DNA of 64,000 nucleotides from Methylotetracoccus oryzae (GCF_006175985.1 NZ_SRSH01000010.1:119873-183872), one strand, 5' to 3'. Shown: positions 1 through 9,401, counted from the stretch's first letter. Numbers and translations are program-made. Notes: generated by a model not told the origin, from the sequence alone.

Positions 1-1
1 T

Positions 2-1426
2 CGCAGCACGCCGGCCGCGACGCGCACTCAGTACACCGGCGCCGAGATCCCCTGGAAGTTCGCCGGAAGCATTCCGCTGAAACTGGCGACTGCAGGGCCC
101 TTGTTCCTGAGCTGGGGCTTCAACGTGAACGAGGACACGATTGCGCGAGGGTGCAATCCTCCGGGCACCGGCGCGATCGCCAGCGTCAGCCCTCCCGTGG
201 CGACGCAGGGCGCGCAGTCCTGGTCACCGGAAAGCTTTACCCGCCTACGCGGCACGGGCTGCAGCACGGACGCAAAATCGTTCCGCTCGTTCCAGTTCTT
301 CGGAGGCGCCGGCAACCGCGTCGTGACCATGGCGTGCGGTGATGGCGGGACGGCGATGGCGCTCGGCAACGACAATTTCAGCTGCTGGTACCTGGGAGAG
401 CCGAACCAGTCCTGCGACCAGGTCTGCGGAGGTGCCGCCAACGTCGACGATGTGAACGTGGCTCGATCGGGACCCGCCCAGGACCTGACCGACGCTCAAT
501 GCCGCAGGGTGATGCAGGACCGCGGCATAACCGCGCCGATCCAGCGTTCCAGGGACACCCTCGGGTGCAGTCTGGATGGGGCAGGCACGCCCCGAAACGC
601 GCGGAGCGGATGGTTGGCGAACGCCCACAAGCCGGGCGTCTCCCGACAATGCTCTTGCAGCCCGGCCGCAGCGATCCAGGCCGTGCGTCCCAAGAGCTGC
701 AAGGATGTGCTGCTCCGGTATCCGCAGGCACTCGGCAACTCGGGACCCTACTCCGTCGCACCGACCGGCAAGGCGCCGGGTGCCCCGCTTACCGACGTCT
801 ACTGCGACATGGCGGACTACGTCGGCTCCGGCTACGGGATCGGCAACGGATGGACGCTCGTGGCGAACCAGGCGGGCGTCGGCAACTGGATCGCCGCCGA
901 CACGGACCTGGCGCCAGGGGCTTCCACCGGGGTCTATTCCGCCGCGTGGGCACACGAGAAGTCCTACTACATGCCGCACGCCGGCATCGCGGGCGGTCCG
1001 GACCGCCTGCTGCTGTTCCGCACGGGCGATATGACCCAATGGTGCTCCGCCAAGGCAAGCGCCCTGACGAGGGTGAACACCGACCTCAACGCGCGGAACG
1101 TGAAGATCCTGGGCGGCTATCCGCACAACATCCCAGAGACGACCAACAACCTGTATCGCAAGGGTGTCAATACCGAGGACCCGCAATTCGGTTGCGAGGG
1201 CACGCACGCGCAAAACGATAGCGGTATGTTCTGGGCGGAGAACGGCGTGAGCGGGCATACCGCGTTCAAGAACAGCCACGGCGGCGTCGGATTGTTCGTG
1301 CGCGACACCTGCGTCGACGCTGACGGCGATGGGTTCGGGTCCAATGGCGATTCGTTCTGCGCCAAGGGCAGCCAGGTGGACTGCAACGACGCGAATGCCG
1401 CGGTGTTTCCCGGGCAGGGCTGCTAG
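2..1426 (+). CDS. secreted protein, fibrinogen-like fold plus MopE-type metal-binding tail (5' end outside window)
   Basis: The frame is open from the first bases of the window, so the start and any signal peptide lie upstream; about 474 residues are visible. The central part has the pattern of a fibrinogen-related domain: a Cys-Lys-Asp segment, a VYCDM motif, and a later GNGWTLVAN stretch, with many cysteines. The last 40 residues read DADGDG...DCNDANAAVFPGQGC, the repeat found in MopE-like and other bacterial surface proteins that bind calcium or copper. I infer an exported, disulfide-bonded surface or extracellular protein. Substrate and role are unknown. An internal TTG at 101 is not a credible start, because homologous-looking sequence continues upstream of it. 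The long minus-strand frame opposite it is a GC-rich shadow. Confidence 0.7.
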   Translation, partial: RSTPAATRTQYTGAEIPWKFAGSIPLKLATAGPLFLSWGFNVNEDTIARGCNPPGTGAIASVSPPVATQGAQSWSPESFTRLRGTGCSTDAKSFRSFQFFGGAGNRVVTMACGDGGTAMALGNDNFSCWYLGEPNQSCDQVCGGAANVDDVNVARSGPAQDLTDAQCRRVMQDRGITAPIQRSRDTLGCSLDGAGTPRNARSGWLANAHKPGVSRQCSCSPAAAIQAVRPKSCKDVLLRYPQALGNSGPYSVAPTGKAPGAPLTDVYCDMADYVGSGYGIGNGWTLVANQAGVGNWIAADTDLAPGASTGVYSAAWAHEKSYYMPHAGIAGGPDRLLLFRTGDMTQWCSAKASALTRVNTDLNARNVKILGGYPHNIPETTNNLYRKGVNTEDPQFGCEGTHAQNDSGMFWAENGVSGHTAFKNSHGGVGLFVRDTCVDADGDGFGSNGDSFCAKGSQVDCNDANAAVFPGQGC

Positions 1427-1496
1427 TGTAATCTCCCCGGCAAAGTCTTGTTCTGGAAAGACTTGGCGTTCATTAGAACGCCGATGATCGCTGGCT

Positions 1497-1670
1497 CTGC
1501 TCGCCGCACTGGACGTCCACAGCGGGACCGTCATCGGCGAGTGCCGCGCGCAGCAGCAGAACGACGAGTGTCGCAAATTCTTGAAGAAACTTGACCGATG
1601 GACCGATAAGACCCTGGCTGTCCACGTCATTGTCGACAACCATGCCCACCACAGGGAAGGTGGTTCAGGA
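1497..1670 (+). pseudogene. IS630-family transposase remnant
   Basis: About 55 codons translate to a segment beginning LAALDVHSGTVIGECR and ending with a VIVDNHAHH stretch. This matches the middle of IS630-type DDE transposases, where an LDV...G motif precedes the second catalytic Asp in a D-N-x-x-x-H context. No start codon, N-terminal helix-turn-helix or C-terminal glutamate region is present in frame on either side, so this is a fragment of an old insertion. I see no terminal repeats. Confidence 0.6.
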
Positions 1671-1862
1671 AGAATCGGTTAGCTTACGTTTCCGCGCCAT
1701 CGTCCCGTTTTTTTGGCCCCCTTGTGGAACAATTCAGGCGCGTCGGCCTGCCATCACCTGGATTTCCTCCTGAAACTTTCAGGATCCAAGCGCGCAGTCC
1801 TTGTTCGGATGCACGCGTATCGCAACAAGATCATAGGCCGCAAGCGATTGCGTGAACAGCGA

Positions 1863-1893
1863 GTAGGTCCGATTAGCGCAGCGTAATCGGACG
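1863..1893 (+). repeat. REP-like palindromic repeat, copy 1
   Basis: The sequence begins GTAGGTCCGATTAGCG and ends CGTAATCGGACG. TCCGATTA and TAATCGGA form a perfect 8-bp stem around a short loop. It is nearly identical, in inverted orientation, to the copy at 2354-2384; one loop base differs. Short dispersed hairpins of this type are common between genes in gammaproteobacteria. Confidence 0.7.
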
Positions 1894-2353
1894 AATGGAT
1901 CGTTGCCTCGGATCCTGGCATTGGTAGGAATACCGTGTCGGCTGGGCCTGAGCGGATTCACTTGAACGTAATTCTCATCTCGTTCGAGGTCCGAGAGGTC
2001 GCGAGAAAAGGCGTTCAAAAAATTCCATTCCTTTATTCCTCGCTTCTTCTCAGGAAGCCGAAGATCAAAACGCTTTACCCGCTCGTGTGACACTCTTGGA
2101 AGCGCGAATTTCGATCAAGCTCCAGCGAGTTTTTCAATTGGCACTTCTTGGCAGTAGCGCCCATACGCGGTGCAAATGATCGAGCAAAACCACCCTGCGT
2201 CGATTTGAAAGGTGTAACGCCCGCGAATCCGACGCAGATGGGCTGCAAGAGATTCAGCGTAAAGAATCAGGTTCCACCTGGGATGAACGCGCGTCGGTAG
2301 TTGGGCATCGGTGGCTTCTTTGCGGAGACATTGCATCCTTCGTCCAAGGCATG

Positions 2354-2384
2354 CGTCCGATTACGCTTCGCTAATCGGACCTAC
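2354..2384 (-). repeat. REP-like palindromic repeat, copy 2 (inverted)
   Basis: This is the reverse complement of the repeat at 1863-1893, with AAG instead of CAG in the loop. The two copies point toward each other and bracket about 460 bp containing a broken minus-strand frame. Confidence 0.7.
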
Positions 2385-2461
2385 GCAGGTTTACGGATTT
2401 GCCGCTGGGTCTACCGCGCGGCCCTGCCCGCATTCAGGCGCAACGGTGCGGCGGGCGCGGT

Positions 2462-2857
2462 TCAGTTGGGGAAGGGCTCGACGTGAGTCTGTCCCAGTCG
2501 GCCGAAGTAGGTCACGTGACGTCCGGCCAGCCAGACCATGTAGCCGACGCAGCCGGCGGCGCGCGACCGCGCCAGGAATTCGGGAAACATCACCTCACCC
2601 TGTTGTGCAGCCTTGATCGCCGCCTGGATGGCGGCGGTGTCGAAGGCCTCAGCAATCGGCGTGGCGGGCGGCGCTAGTGCAATGGAGTGAGCGTCGCCGT
2701 TCGGCAGATAGTAGGTGGTGGCGTTGCCCCGATAGTCGGCGTAGTAGCTCTCGACGCCGGCGTCGGTCAACGCCTTTACGACGTCGCCGAAGTGCGCCGT
2801 GCCGGCTTTGGAGGCGTGGGCGCAGTCTTCGATGATGGCTCGTGTCTGTTCGTTCAT
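2462..2857 (-). CDS. DUF1398 family protein
   Basis: The gene encodes 131 residues and resembles the DUF1398 family (E. coli YbcV-like), whose function is unknown. Characteristic features are the N-terminal helix with DCAHASKAGTAHF, the central GVESYYADYRGNATTYY stretch and a C-terminal tyrosine-rich GYMVWLAGRHVTYFGR segment. It starts at an ATG preceded by AGGAG at good distance. It lies 25 bp downstream of the marR gene on the same strand, so the two probably form an operon, and the regulator may control it. No signal peptide or membrane segment is seen. Confidence 0.75.
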   Translation of the reverse strand: MNEQTRAIIEDCAHASKAGTAHFGDVVKALTDAGVESYYADYRGNATTYYLPNGDAHSIALAPPATPIAEAFDTAAIQAAIKAAQQGEVMFPEFLARSRAAGCVGYMVWLAGRHVTYFGRLGQTHVEPFPN

Positions 2858-2882
2858 GGTGATCTCCTGTGGGTGGGGGAGG

Positions 2883-3347
2883 TCAGCGCACCGGCACTTT
2901 CCTCAGTCGGTGCAAGCGCACCATCTCTTCCAGCAGTTCCCGCAGCTCCGCTTGTTTGGCCTCCGGGAGATGGCCGAAGAATCTTGCGTCGTTGCGGTCT
3001 GCCAACTCGGCCAGCCGGGGCACGAGCTTGCGTCCGGCCCGGGTCAGCTTCACGTTGAGAACGCGGGCGTCCGACTCGCTGCCGCGTCGCATGACCAGCC
3101 CCTTCTGTTCGAGCCGGGCAATCACCTTGGAAACAGCGCCCTTCGTCATGCCCAGCGCCTCGGTCAGGCTGCGATGGTTGGTGTCGGCGGCATCGTAGAG
3201 CGTGCGGAGCGCGACCCACTCGGTGACCGACACGCCGCATTCCTCGACCGCCGCCTGAAACTCTTCCGAGACCCGGTTGGAGACGAAGCGCATCCAGAAG
3301 CCCAGGTGCGCTTCGAGCGGACTGACCTGTTTGATGGCTTGTTTCAT
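2883..3347 (-). CDS. MarR-family transcriptional regulator
   Basis: This 154-residue protein has the MarR layout: a helical N-terminus, a winged helix-turn-helix (SLTEALGMTKGAVSKVIARLEQKG), the wing with SDARVLNVKLT, and C-terminal dimerisation helices. I chose the ATG at 3347, beginning MKQAIKQVSPLEAHLG. The open frame extends further upstream, but that sequence does not look coding and contains the palindromic control sites. Two GTTTCC/GGAAAC palindromes (3350-3363 and 3376-3393) lie directly before the start, which points to autorepression. The downstream partner is the DUF1398 gene. The ligand is unknown. Confidence 0.88.
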   Translation of the reverse strand: MKQAIKQVSPLEAHLGFWMRFVSNRVSEEFQAAVEECGVSVTEWVALRTLYDAADTNHRSLTEALGMTKGAVSKVIARLEQKGLVMRRGSESDARVLNVKLTRAGRKLVPRLAELADRNDARFFGHLPEAKQAELRELLEEMVRLHRLRKVPVR

Positions 3348-3349
3348 TG

Positions 3350-3363
3350 GTTTCCCTGGAAAC
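3350..3363 (-). promoter_or_regulatory. MarR operator-like palindrome, proximal
   Basis: GTTTCC-CT-GGAAAC is a perfect 6-bp inverted repeat touching the marR start region, where it would overlap the ribosome binding site. It shares its half-site with the palindrome 13 bp further upstream. Confidence 0.55.
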
Positions 3364-3375
3364 TTTGCGGCAGTG

Positions 3376-3393
3376 TAGTTTCCTAAGAAACTA
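3376..3393 (-). promoter_or_regulatory. MarR operator-like palindrome, distal
   Basis: TAGTTTC-CTAA-GAAACTA has perfect 7-bp arms. It repeats the AGTTTC half-site of the proximal palindrome. The spacing and position are those expected for two MarR dimers repressing the marR-DUF1398 promoter. The assignment is by inference from location and symmetry. Confidence 0.6.
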
Positions 3394-3655
3394 AAAGTCA
3401 AGGCGCGGGAGTGGGGGTAGCTGATAGGGATGCGTCGTGCTCTTTCGGCCGGGGCACGAGGATCGAGGCGAGTGCGGCGGGGTGCGATACGATGTCGCGG
3501 AGGTCGTTGGCGTGTCCGCTGGCGACCGGGACTGACAGGGCAGCGGATCCGCGCCAACGGTCGTGGCGGAGGCGTTCCGGGTTAGCCCGAGGTGCGGGAA
3601 TGGCGGCGAATGATTACGCGCCGCGTCGCCCTGACAGGCGCGACGCGGAGAACCC

Positions 3656-3844
3656 TCACGAGGTGGGGCTGATGTTCGTCGGCTGATGCCGGGGCGGCAA
3701 CAGGGCGCGCACGTCCGGGGCGCATTTGCCGCATACCGTTCCCACCCGCAGGCAGCGCGAGACGTCCCGATGGGTGCACAGACCTTCGCGGACGGCTTCG
3801 CGGATCTGGGTTTCGGTGACGGCCTTGCAGATGCATACGTACAT
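3656..3844 (-). CDS. bfd: bacterioferritin-associated ferredoxin (BFD-like 2Fe-2S protein)
   Basis: The 62-residue product starts MYVCICKAVTETQIREAV and has the BFD signature: a Cys-x-Cys pair near the N-terminus and a VGTVCGKC pair around residue 40, four cysteines that bind a 2Fe-2S cluster. BFD reduces and mobilises iron stored in bacterioferritin. The ATG is preceded by GGAGAG. The same frame is open further upstream but the added sequence is not BFD-like, so the short start is used. No bacterioferritin gene is adjacent. Its place next to an Fe-S assembly cluster fits iron supply, but it is divergently transcribed. Confidence 0.85.
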   Translation of the reverse strand: MYVCICKAVTETQIREAVREGLCTHRDVSRCLRVGTVCGKCAPDVRALLPPRHQPTNISPTS

Positions 3845-4372
3845 CGATCTCTCCGGGAGTGACGGTGACTCAATTACGACCAAGCACGAGGCGTGCCGCT
3901 GAAGCGCGGACTGGTCGGATACCAAATGGGAATGGCTCTCAGGCGCTTTCGGCACCGTCATGATTGCTGTCGCGTTTGTCACGTCGCATCGACGTGCCGG
4001 GCCGTTTTGTAGCAAATGCGACAAGCCGCCCCGGCTGGTACCTGACCGGTACGCCATCGGTGGATCGGGGTCCGACAACCAGAAGGTACTGCGGACGGTC
4101 TGCGGTCCACGGCCGCTGCTGCCCAGCCGACGAGGTCTCGCGCGGCGGGGATTCCCTGGTCCGCAGCCGTCGCACTGACGGGCGGCGGTGCATGGCTCGC
4201 GGCCAGCCGGTCAGCGGCCTCTGCCGGTACAAGCTTTGCAGCCGGCATCGTGGTGCAGTCCCGGCGTGCTTTCTTCCGTCACGGGTCACTCTCTCACGTG
4301 CTTTACGCCGTCCGCATGAATGCGTCCCGACGCAGCGATTCCGCGTCTCTCGTGAGGCCTCCGTGGCCGTTT
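3845..4372. other. intergenic region between bfd and the isc-nif promoter
   Basis: About 530 bp with no convincing coding frame. The divergent gene pair bfd and iscS must both be controlled from here. The NifA-type upstream site and the sigma-54 promoter at its right-hand end are listed separately. I find no iscR-like gene. Confidence 0.5.
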
Positions 4373-4388
4373 TGTCGGAAAACAGACA
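4373..4388 (+). promoter_or_regulatory. NifA-type upstream activator site (TGT-N10-ACA)
   Basis: The sequence TGT, ten bases, ACA matches the established NifA binding site exactly. Its centre lies about 100 bp upstream of the transcription start expected from the sigma-54 promoter at 4454-4469, within the usual 80-150 bp range. Confidence 0.7.
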
Positions 4389-4453
4389 AAGCTCGCCGCC
4401 GAATCGGCTGGTAGAAATAACTTAAAGTCAGTTGCTTATGCGATTTCCAATGA

Positions 4454-4469
4454 TGGCGCAGGTATTGCT
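4454..4469 (+). promoter_or_regulatory. sigma-54 (-24/-12) promoter of the isc-nif cluster
   Basis: TGGCGCAGGTATTGCT carries the invariant GG at -24 and GC at -12 with exactly ten bases between them, and an otherwise good fit to the TGGCAC-N5-TTGCW consensus. The start site would be near 4480, about 75 bp before iscS. With the NifA-type site upstream, this predicts expression of the whole Fe-S cluster under nitrogen-fixing conditions. Confidence 0.72.
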
Positions 4470-4554
4470 TTGTCCTGTAGCAAGAACGCGCAATCCACAG
4501 CAGCTGGCGATGAACGATCGATCCCAGTGGCGAGCGAACCTCGGAGAGCATTTG

Positions 4555-5769
4555 ATGAAGTTACCGGTTTATCTCGATTACTCCGCAACGACTCCCGTCG
4601 ATCCTCGCGTTGCCGAGAAGATGATTCCCTTCCTGACTGAGAACTTCGGGAACCCGGCAAGCCGGTCCCACAGTTTCGGCTGGACGGCGGAAAAGGCCGT
4701 CGAGGAAGCCCGCGAAGAAGTCGCACGGCTGGTCAACGCCGATCCTCGGGAGATCATCTGGACCTCCGGTGCGACGGAGTCGAACAACCTGGCCATCAAG
4801 GGCGCGGCGCACTTCTATGAGACCAAGGGTCGCCACCTGATCACGCTGAAGACCGAACACAAGGCGGTCCTCGACACGATGCGCGAACTCGAAGCCCAGG
4901 GCTTCGAGGTGACGTATCTGGACCCGAAGCCGGACGGCCTGCTCGACTTTCAAGCCTTCCGCGAAGCCTTCCGTGCCGATACCTCGCTGGTGTCGATCAT
5001 GCACGTCAACAACGAGATCGGCGTTATTCAGGACATCGCCGCGATCGGCGCCCTGTGCCGCGAGCGCGGCGTCATTTTCCACGTGGATGCGGCCCAGTCG
5101 ACCGGCAAGGTCGCCATCGACCTGGCGAAACTCCCGGTCGACCTGATGTCCTTCTCGGCCCACAAGACTTACGGCCCGAAAGGCATAGGCGCGCTGTATG
5201 TCCGCCGCAAGCCGCGCATCCGCCTGAAGGCGATGATGCACGGTGGTGGCCACGAGCGGGGCTTGCGCTCCGGCACGCTCGCCACGCACCAGATCGTCGG
5301 CATGGGCGAAGCGTTCCGGATCGCCCGCGAAGAGATGGCCGCGGAGTCCTCCCGTATCCGGGCTTTGCGCGACCGGCTGCTGGCCGGCATCGCGGACATC
5401 GAAGAGGTCTACATCAACGGCGACCTGGAGCAGCGCGTGCCGCACAACCTCAACGCGAGCTTCAATTATGTCGAGGGCGAGTCGCTGATGATGGCGATCA
5501 AGGATCTGGCCGTTTCCAGCGGCTCGGCCTGCACCTCGTCCAGTCTGGAGCCGTCGTATGTCCTCCGCGCCCTGGGGCGCAGCGACGAGCTGGCGCACAG
5601 TTCCATCCGCTTCAGCATCGGGCGCTACACCACGGAAGCCGATGTCGACTTCGCGATTTCACTGATTCACAAGGCTGTCGAGCGCCTCCGCGACATTTCC
5701 CCGCTGTGGGAAATGTACAAGGACGGCATCGATATCAGTTCGGTGCAATGGGCCGCTGCCGCTCACTAA
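4555..5769 (+). CDS. iscS: cysteine desulfurase IscS
   Basis: IscS is a PLP enzyme that takes sulfur from L-cysteine as an enzyme persulfide and hands it to the scaffold IscU. The 404-residue length equals that of E. coli IscS. The start [14 protein letters not shown] is the canonical one, with a GGAG ribosome site; longer upstream starts overlap the promoter leader. The PLP lysine is in [12 protein letters not shown] (about residue 204). The catalytic cysteine is in [13 protein letters not shown] (about residue 326). The family is clearly IscS and not NifS, although the gene heads a nif-regulated cluster. Confidence 0.97.
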   Translation: MKLPVYLDYSATTPVDPRVAEKMIPFLTENFGNPASRSHSFGWTAEKAVEEAREEVARLVNADPREIIWTSGATESNNLAIKGAAHFYETKGRHLITLKTEHKAVLDTMRELEAQGFEVTYLDPKPDGLLDFQAFREAFRADTSLVSIMHVNNEIGVIQDIAAIGALCRERGVIFHVDAAQSTGKVAIDLAKLPVDLMSFSAHKTYGPKGIGALYVRRKPRIRLKAMMHGGGHERGLRSGTLATHQIVGMGEAFRIAREEMAAESSRIRALRDRLLAGIADIEEVYINGDLEQRVPHNLNASFNYVEGESLMMAIKDLAVSSGSACTSSSLEPSYVLRALGRSDELAHSSIRFSIGRYTTEADVDFAISLIHKAVERLRDISPLWEMYKDGIDISSVQWAAAAH

Positions 5770-5809
5770 TCGGTCTTCTTCATCTGCAAAAACCTCAGGA
5801 GTCCCCGTC

Positions 5810-6229
5810 ATGGCGTACAACGACAAGGTCATCGATCACTACGAAAACCCACGCAACGTCGGTTCCTTCGACAAGGAAGACGACGGTGTGGGCACCGGCG
5901 TCGTCGGCGCGCCCGCCTGCGGCGACGTCATGAAGCTGCAGATCAAGATCAACGACGAAGGCGTCATCGAGGATGCCAAGTTCAAGACCTACGGCTGCGG
6001 TTCGGCCATTGCGTCCAGTTCGCTGGTGACGGAGTGGGTCAAGGGCAAGACGGTGGAGCAGGCGCTCGCGATCAAGAACACCGAGATCGCCGAGGCGCTG
6101 GCGCTGCCGCCCGTGAAGATCCATTGCTCGGTGCTGGCCGAGGACGCGATCAAGGCCGCGGTATCCGACTACAAGGCCAAGAGCGGAACGGCCGAAGACG
6201 GTTACAAAGTCTGCCAGTCGGCAGCGTGA
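5810..6229 (+). CDS. iscU: Fe-S cluster assembly scaffold IscU
   Basis: IscU is the scaffold on which 2Fe-2S clusters are built with sulfur from IscS. The 139-residue protein has the three ligand cysteines Cys37, Cys63 and Cys106, Asp39, and the LPPVK motif (about 99-103) recognised by the chaperone HscA. It has only the single IscU domain, without the extra NifU domains. The start has an AGGAG site. It lies 40 bp after iscS. Confidence 0.97.
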   Translation: MAYNDKVIDHYENPRNVGSFDKEDDGVGTGVVGAPACGDVMKLQIKINDEGVIEDAKFKTYGCGSAIASSSLVTEWVKGKTVEQALAIKNTEIAEALALPPVKIHCSVLAEDAIKAAVSDYKAKSGTAEDGYKVCQSAA

Positions 6230-6242
6230 AGCACGGAGAACG

Positions 6243-6647
6243 ATGAACATGGTCGCTACGAATGCAATGCAGGATCTGACCCCGGCGTCGCCGCCGTTGA
6301 TCTTTACGAGTAACGCCGCCGGCAAGGTCAGCGAGCTGATTGCCGATGAGGGCAATCCCGACCTGAAGCTGCGCGTCTACGTCTCCGGCGGCGGCTGCTC
6401 CGGCATGCAATACGGGTTTTCCTTCGAAGAGGGCATCGCCGACGACGACACCACGGTCGAGACGGATGGCGTGACCCTGCTTGTCGATTCCGCCAGCCTG
6501 CAGTATCTGGCCGGTGCCGAGATCGATTACCAGGAAGGCCTCGAGGGTTCGCGCTTCGTGATCAAGAACCCGAACGCCTCGGCCTCCTGCAGTTGCGGCA
6601 GCTCGTTTTCGGTCGACGGCGGCGCATCCTGCGCCTCGACCCAGTGA
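6243..6647 (+). CDS. A-type Fe-S carrier, ErpA-like
   Basis: This 134-residue A-type carrier has the three conserved cysteines of the family: one in [11 protein letters not shown] and two in [10 protein letters not shown]. The N-terminal extension of about 15 residues and the [10 protein letters not shown] sequence resemble ErpA and nif-associated IscA proteins more than classical IscA. Such carriers accept clusters from IscU and insert them into targets, possibly nitrogenase assembly proteins here. A second A-type gene follows directly. Confidence 0.88.
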   Translation: MNMVATNAMQDLTPASPPLIFTSNAAGKVSELIADEGNPDLKLRVYVSGGGCSGMQYGFSFEEGIADDDTTVETDGVTLLVDSASLQYLAGAEIDYQEGLEGSRFVIKNPNASASCSCGSSFSVDGGASCASTQ

Positions 6648-6663
6648 TCGCGAGGGGTGTGCG

Positions 6664-6987
6664 ATGTCGATTCACTTGACGGAAAAAGCGGCGAAACAAA
6701 TCCAGAAGCACCTGACCGCACGCGGTCACGGCCTGGGACTGCGGCTTGCGGTGAAGACGTCTGGCTGCTCGGGCCTGGCCTACGCGCTGGAGTTCGTCGA
6801 CGAGTCAGCCCCCGAGGACCAGTGCTTCGAGAGCCACGGGGTCACGGTGCTGGTCGATCCCAAGAGCATGGCCTACCTGGACGGGACCGAGCTCGATTTC
6901 GTCCGCGAGGGAATGAACGAGGGCTTCAAGTTCAACAACCCCAACGTGACAGGACAGTGCGGTTGCGGTGAGAGCTTCAACGTCTAG
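6664..6987 (+). CDS. iscA: A-type Fe-S carrier IscA
   Basis: The 107-residue product has the standard IscA length. Its ligand cysteines are in [15 protein letters not shown] (about residue 35) and GQCGCGESF (about 99 and 101). It sits in the canonical isc order, directly before hscB, and its stop codon abuts the hscB start. Two different A-type carriers in tandem are unusual for a housekeeping isc operon. Confidence 0.95.
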   Translation: MSIHLTEKAAKQIQKHLTARGHGLGLRLAVKTSGCSGLAYALEFVDESAPEDQCFESHGVTVLVDPKSMAYLDGTELDFVREGMNEGFKFNNPNVTGQCGCGESFNV

Positions 6988-7533
6988 ATGAATCAGGTCA
7001 TGAGTCCGGCCGGCGTCGGCAATCATTTCGAACTGTTGCAGATGCCGGTGTGCTTTCGACTGGACCTAGCCGAACTGGATCGTCATTACCTCGAAATGCA
7101 GACGCGGGTGCACCCCGACCGCTCGGCGAATCTGAGCGATGCGGAGCGACGCCTGCACCTGCAATGGGCGACGCTGACCAACGAAGCCTACCAGACCTTG
7201 AAGCAGCCGCTCGCCAGGGCCCGGTATCTGCTGAAGATCCGCGGTGTCGACACGCAGGAAGAGGACAACACGGCGATGCCGACCGAATTCCTGCTGGAGC
7301 AGATCGACTGGCGGGAGGAGTTGCAGACGGCCGCCGGCGATCGGGACGCCTGTGCGCTGGGCCGCCTCGTTACGCGCCTGAAGGTCGAGCGCAACACCTT
7401 GTTCGAGACCCTGGCGACGCTGCTCGATGACGATCACAAGCTGCCGGCGGCGGCCGCTCTGGTCCGCCAACTGGCTTTCCTGGACAAACTCGGCCGCGAT
7501 CTCAACGACGCTCTGGCCGCACTGGAGGACTGA
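6988..7533 (+). CDS. hscB: co-chaperone HscB (J-domain protein)
   Basis: HscB is the J-domain partner that brings IscU to the Hsp70 HscA and stimulates its ATPase. The 181-residue sequence has the J-domain with the HPD tripeptide at residues 42-44, followed by the C-terminal three-helix domain that holds IscU. The start immediately follows the iscA stop, and the end overlaps the hscA start, so translation is probably coupled. Confidence 0.95.
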   Translation: MNQVMSPAGVGNHFELLQMPVCFRLDLAELDRHYLEMQTRVHPDRSANLSDAERRLHLQWATLTNEAYQTLKQPLARARYLLKIRGVDTQEEDNTAMPTEFLLEQIDWREELQTAAGDRDACALGRLVTRLKVERNTLFETLATLLDDDHKLPAAAALVRQLAFLDKLGRDLNDALAALED

Positions 7534-9401
7534 TGCTGCTGCAAATCTCAGAGCCCGGGGCACCCTCGCCAAGTCAGCAGACGGTTCGGCGGCTGGCGAT
7601 CGGCATCGACCTCGGCACGACGAATTCCCTGGTGGCGACCGTAGAAGACTCGGGCACAACCGTTCTGGCTGATGCCAAAGGCCGCAGCCTGCTGCCTTCG
7701 GTTGTCCGCTATCACAAGGACGGCGAGATCGAAGTGGGGCACGGGGCGAAGCTCTATCAGAGCGAGGACCCGGCCAATACCTTCGTTTCGGTCAAGCGTT
7801 ACATGGGCCGCGGTTTGAGCGATGTGGCCGCGCGCGGGGAGGTTCCGTACCGCCTGGTCGACATGCCCGGCATGGTGCAGTTCGAGACCGTTGCGGGGCT
7901 GATCAGCCCGGTGCAGGTGTCCGCGGAAATCCTGAAGGCCCTGCGCGAGCGGGCCGAGCAGGCGCTGGGCGGCGAGATCGTCGGCGCGGTGATCACGGTT
8001 CCGGCCTATTTCGATGATGCCCAGCGGCAGGCCACGAAGGACGCGGCCGCGCTGGCGGGTCTGGAGGTGTTCCGGCTGTTGAACGAACCGACTGCCGCGG
8101 CGGTCGCCTACGGTCTGGATCAAGCGGCCGAGGGCACTTACGCGGTCTACGATCTGGGCGGCGGCACCTTCGACATCTCCATCCTGAAGCTCACGCGCGG
8201 CGTGTTCGAGGTGCTCGCGACCAACGGCGATCCGGCGCTGGGCGGCGACGACTTCGATCATGCCGTCTACGACTGGCTGTGCGAGCGCAACGGCTATACG
8301 GCGCTGTCGGCGATCGACACCCGGCGGCTGCTGAGCGCGGCCCGCGAGGCCAAGGAACTGCTGTCGAAGCTTGAGGAAGTCGATTTTCACACCGAGATGT
8401 CGGACGGTTCCATCGCCAATATTGCCATCGATCGGACGACATTTACCCGCCTGACCGAAGGTTTGGTCAAGCGCACCCTGAGCCCCGTGCGCAAGGCGCT
8501 GCGCGATGCCGATCTGACGGTCGAGGACGTCAAGGGCGTGGTGCTGGTCGGCGGCGCGACGCGCATGCCGATCATCCAGGCGGCCGTGGCCGAGTTGTTC
8601 GGGCAGACGCCGCTGACCGACCTCGACCCGGACAAGGTCGTGGCGCTGGGCGCGGCGATGCAGGCCAATCTGCTGGCCGGCAACAAGACAGGCGACGACT
8701 GGCTGCTGCTCGATGTGATTCCACTGTCGTTGGGCATCGAGACCCTGGGCGGGTTGTCCGAAAAGATCGTTCCGCGCAATGCGACCATCCCGGTGGCCCG
8801 GGCGCAGGAATTCACGACCTGGAAAGACGGCCAGACGGCCATGACGATTCATGTCGTGCAGGGCGAGCGCGAACTGGTCAGCGAGTGTCGCTCGCTGGCG
8901 CGCTTCGAACTGCACGGAATCCCGCCGATGGTGGCGGGCATGGCGCGGGTCCGAGTCACCTATCAGGTCGATGCCGACGGTTTGTTGAGCGTTTCGGCGG
9001 CCGAGCAGATCAGTGGCGTCGAGGCGCGGGTCGAGGTGAAGCCGTCTTACGGACTCAGCGACGGCGAAGTCGCCCGCATGATCGAGGATTCCTACGCCCA
9101 TGCGAAGGACGACCTGGAAGCGCGGCGGCTGCACGAACAGCGTGCCGAAGCCGTGCGCCTGCTGGAAGCGACCGAAGCGGCCCTGGCCGAGGATGCCAAT
9201 CTGCTCGATGCGGACGAACAGGCTAGCATTTTCGAAGGCCTGCGGACCTTGCGCGCGGCCACGGAAGGGACCGACTGGCTGGCCATCAAGGGGGCGGCCG
9301 ATGCCCTCAACGAGCTGAGCACCGAATTCGCCGCGCGGCGGATGGACTTGAGTATCCGCACGGCGCTGACCGGTCAGCGCGTCGATGCCTTGAGCATCTG
9401 A
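7533..9401 (+). CDS. hscA: Hsp70-family chaperone HscA
   Basis: HscA uses ATP to release Fe-S clusters from IscU. At 622 residues it has the full Hsp70 architecture: the phosphate loop [14 protein letters not shown], the [10 protein letters not shown] motif, the VGGATRMP motif, then the substrate domain and helical lid. It overlaps hscB by one base. The long minus-strand frame opposite it is a high-GC shadow. Confidence 0.96.
   Translation: MLLQISEPGAPSPSQQTVRRLAIGIDLGTTNSLVATVEDSGTTVLADAKGRSLLPSVVRYHKDGEIEVGHGAKLYQSEDPANTFVSVKRYMGRGLSDVAARGEVPYRLVDMPGMVQFETVAGLISPVQVSAEILKALRERAEQALGGEIVGAVITVPAYFDDAQRQATKDAAALAGLEVFRLLNEPTAAAVAYGLDQAAEGTYAVYDLGGGTFDISILKLTRGVFEVLATNGDPALGGDDFDHAVYDWLCERNGYTALSAIDTRRLLSAAREAKELLSKLEEVDFHTEMSDGSIANIAIDRTTFTRLTEGLVKRTLSPVRKALRDADLTVEDVKGVVLVGGATRMPIIQAAVAELFGQTPLTDLDPDKVVALGAAMQANLLAGNKTGDDWLLLDVIPLSLGIETLGGLSEKIVPRNATIPVARAQEFTTWKDGQTAMTIHVVQGERELVSECRSLARFELHGIPPMVAGMARVRVTYQVDADGLLSVSAAEQISGVEARVEVKPSYGLSDGEVARMIEDSYAHAKDDLEARRLHEQRAEAVRLLEATEAALAEDANLLDADEQASIFEGLRTLRAATEGTDWLAIKGAADALNELSTEFAARRMDLSIRTALTGQRVDALSI

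Larger units (their letters stand above)
1686..2461. other. region without a recognisable gene
   Basis: This stretch follows the IS630 remnant. On the minus strand two frames (2336-2115 and 2093-1779) are in the same phase and are separated by one in-frame stop and a few codons. Together they could be one broken gene of about 180 codons, but I recognise no family. Two copies of a palindromic repeat lie here in opposite orientation and are listed separately. I would not call a functional gene. Confidence 0.4.

Noticed and set aside
245..1639. A 464-codon minus-strand open frame near the left end
   Set aside because: It is rich in Arg, Ala and Val without domains. The plus-strand frame has clear fibrinogen-like and MopE-like motifs.
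3411..3686. A 91-codon plus-strand frame between marR and bfd
   Set aside because: It overlaps the marR control region at its start, has no ribosome site and no recognisable motif.
4432..4554. A longer IscS starting at 4432
   Set aside because: The added residues overlap the sigma-54 promoter and leader, have no IscS similarity, and [14 protein letters not shown] with GGAG at 4555 is the canonical start.
7548..9134. A 528-codon minus-strand open frame opposite hscA
   Set aside because: It is the complementary shadow of a high-GC gene, has no known motifs, and hscA is certain on the other strand.
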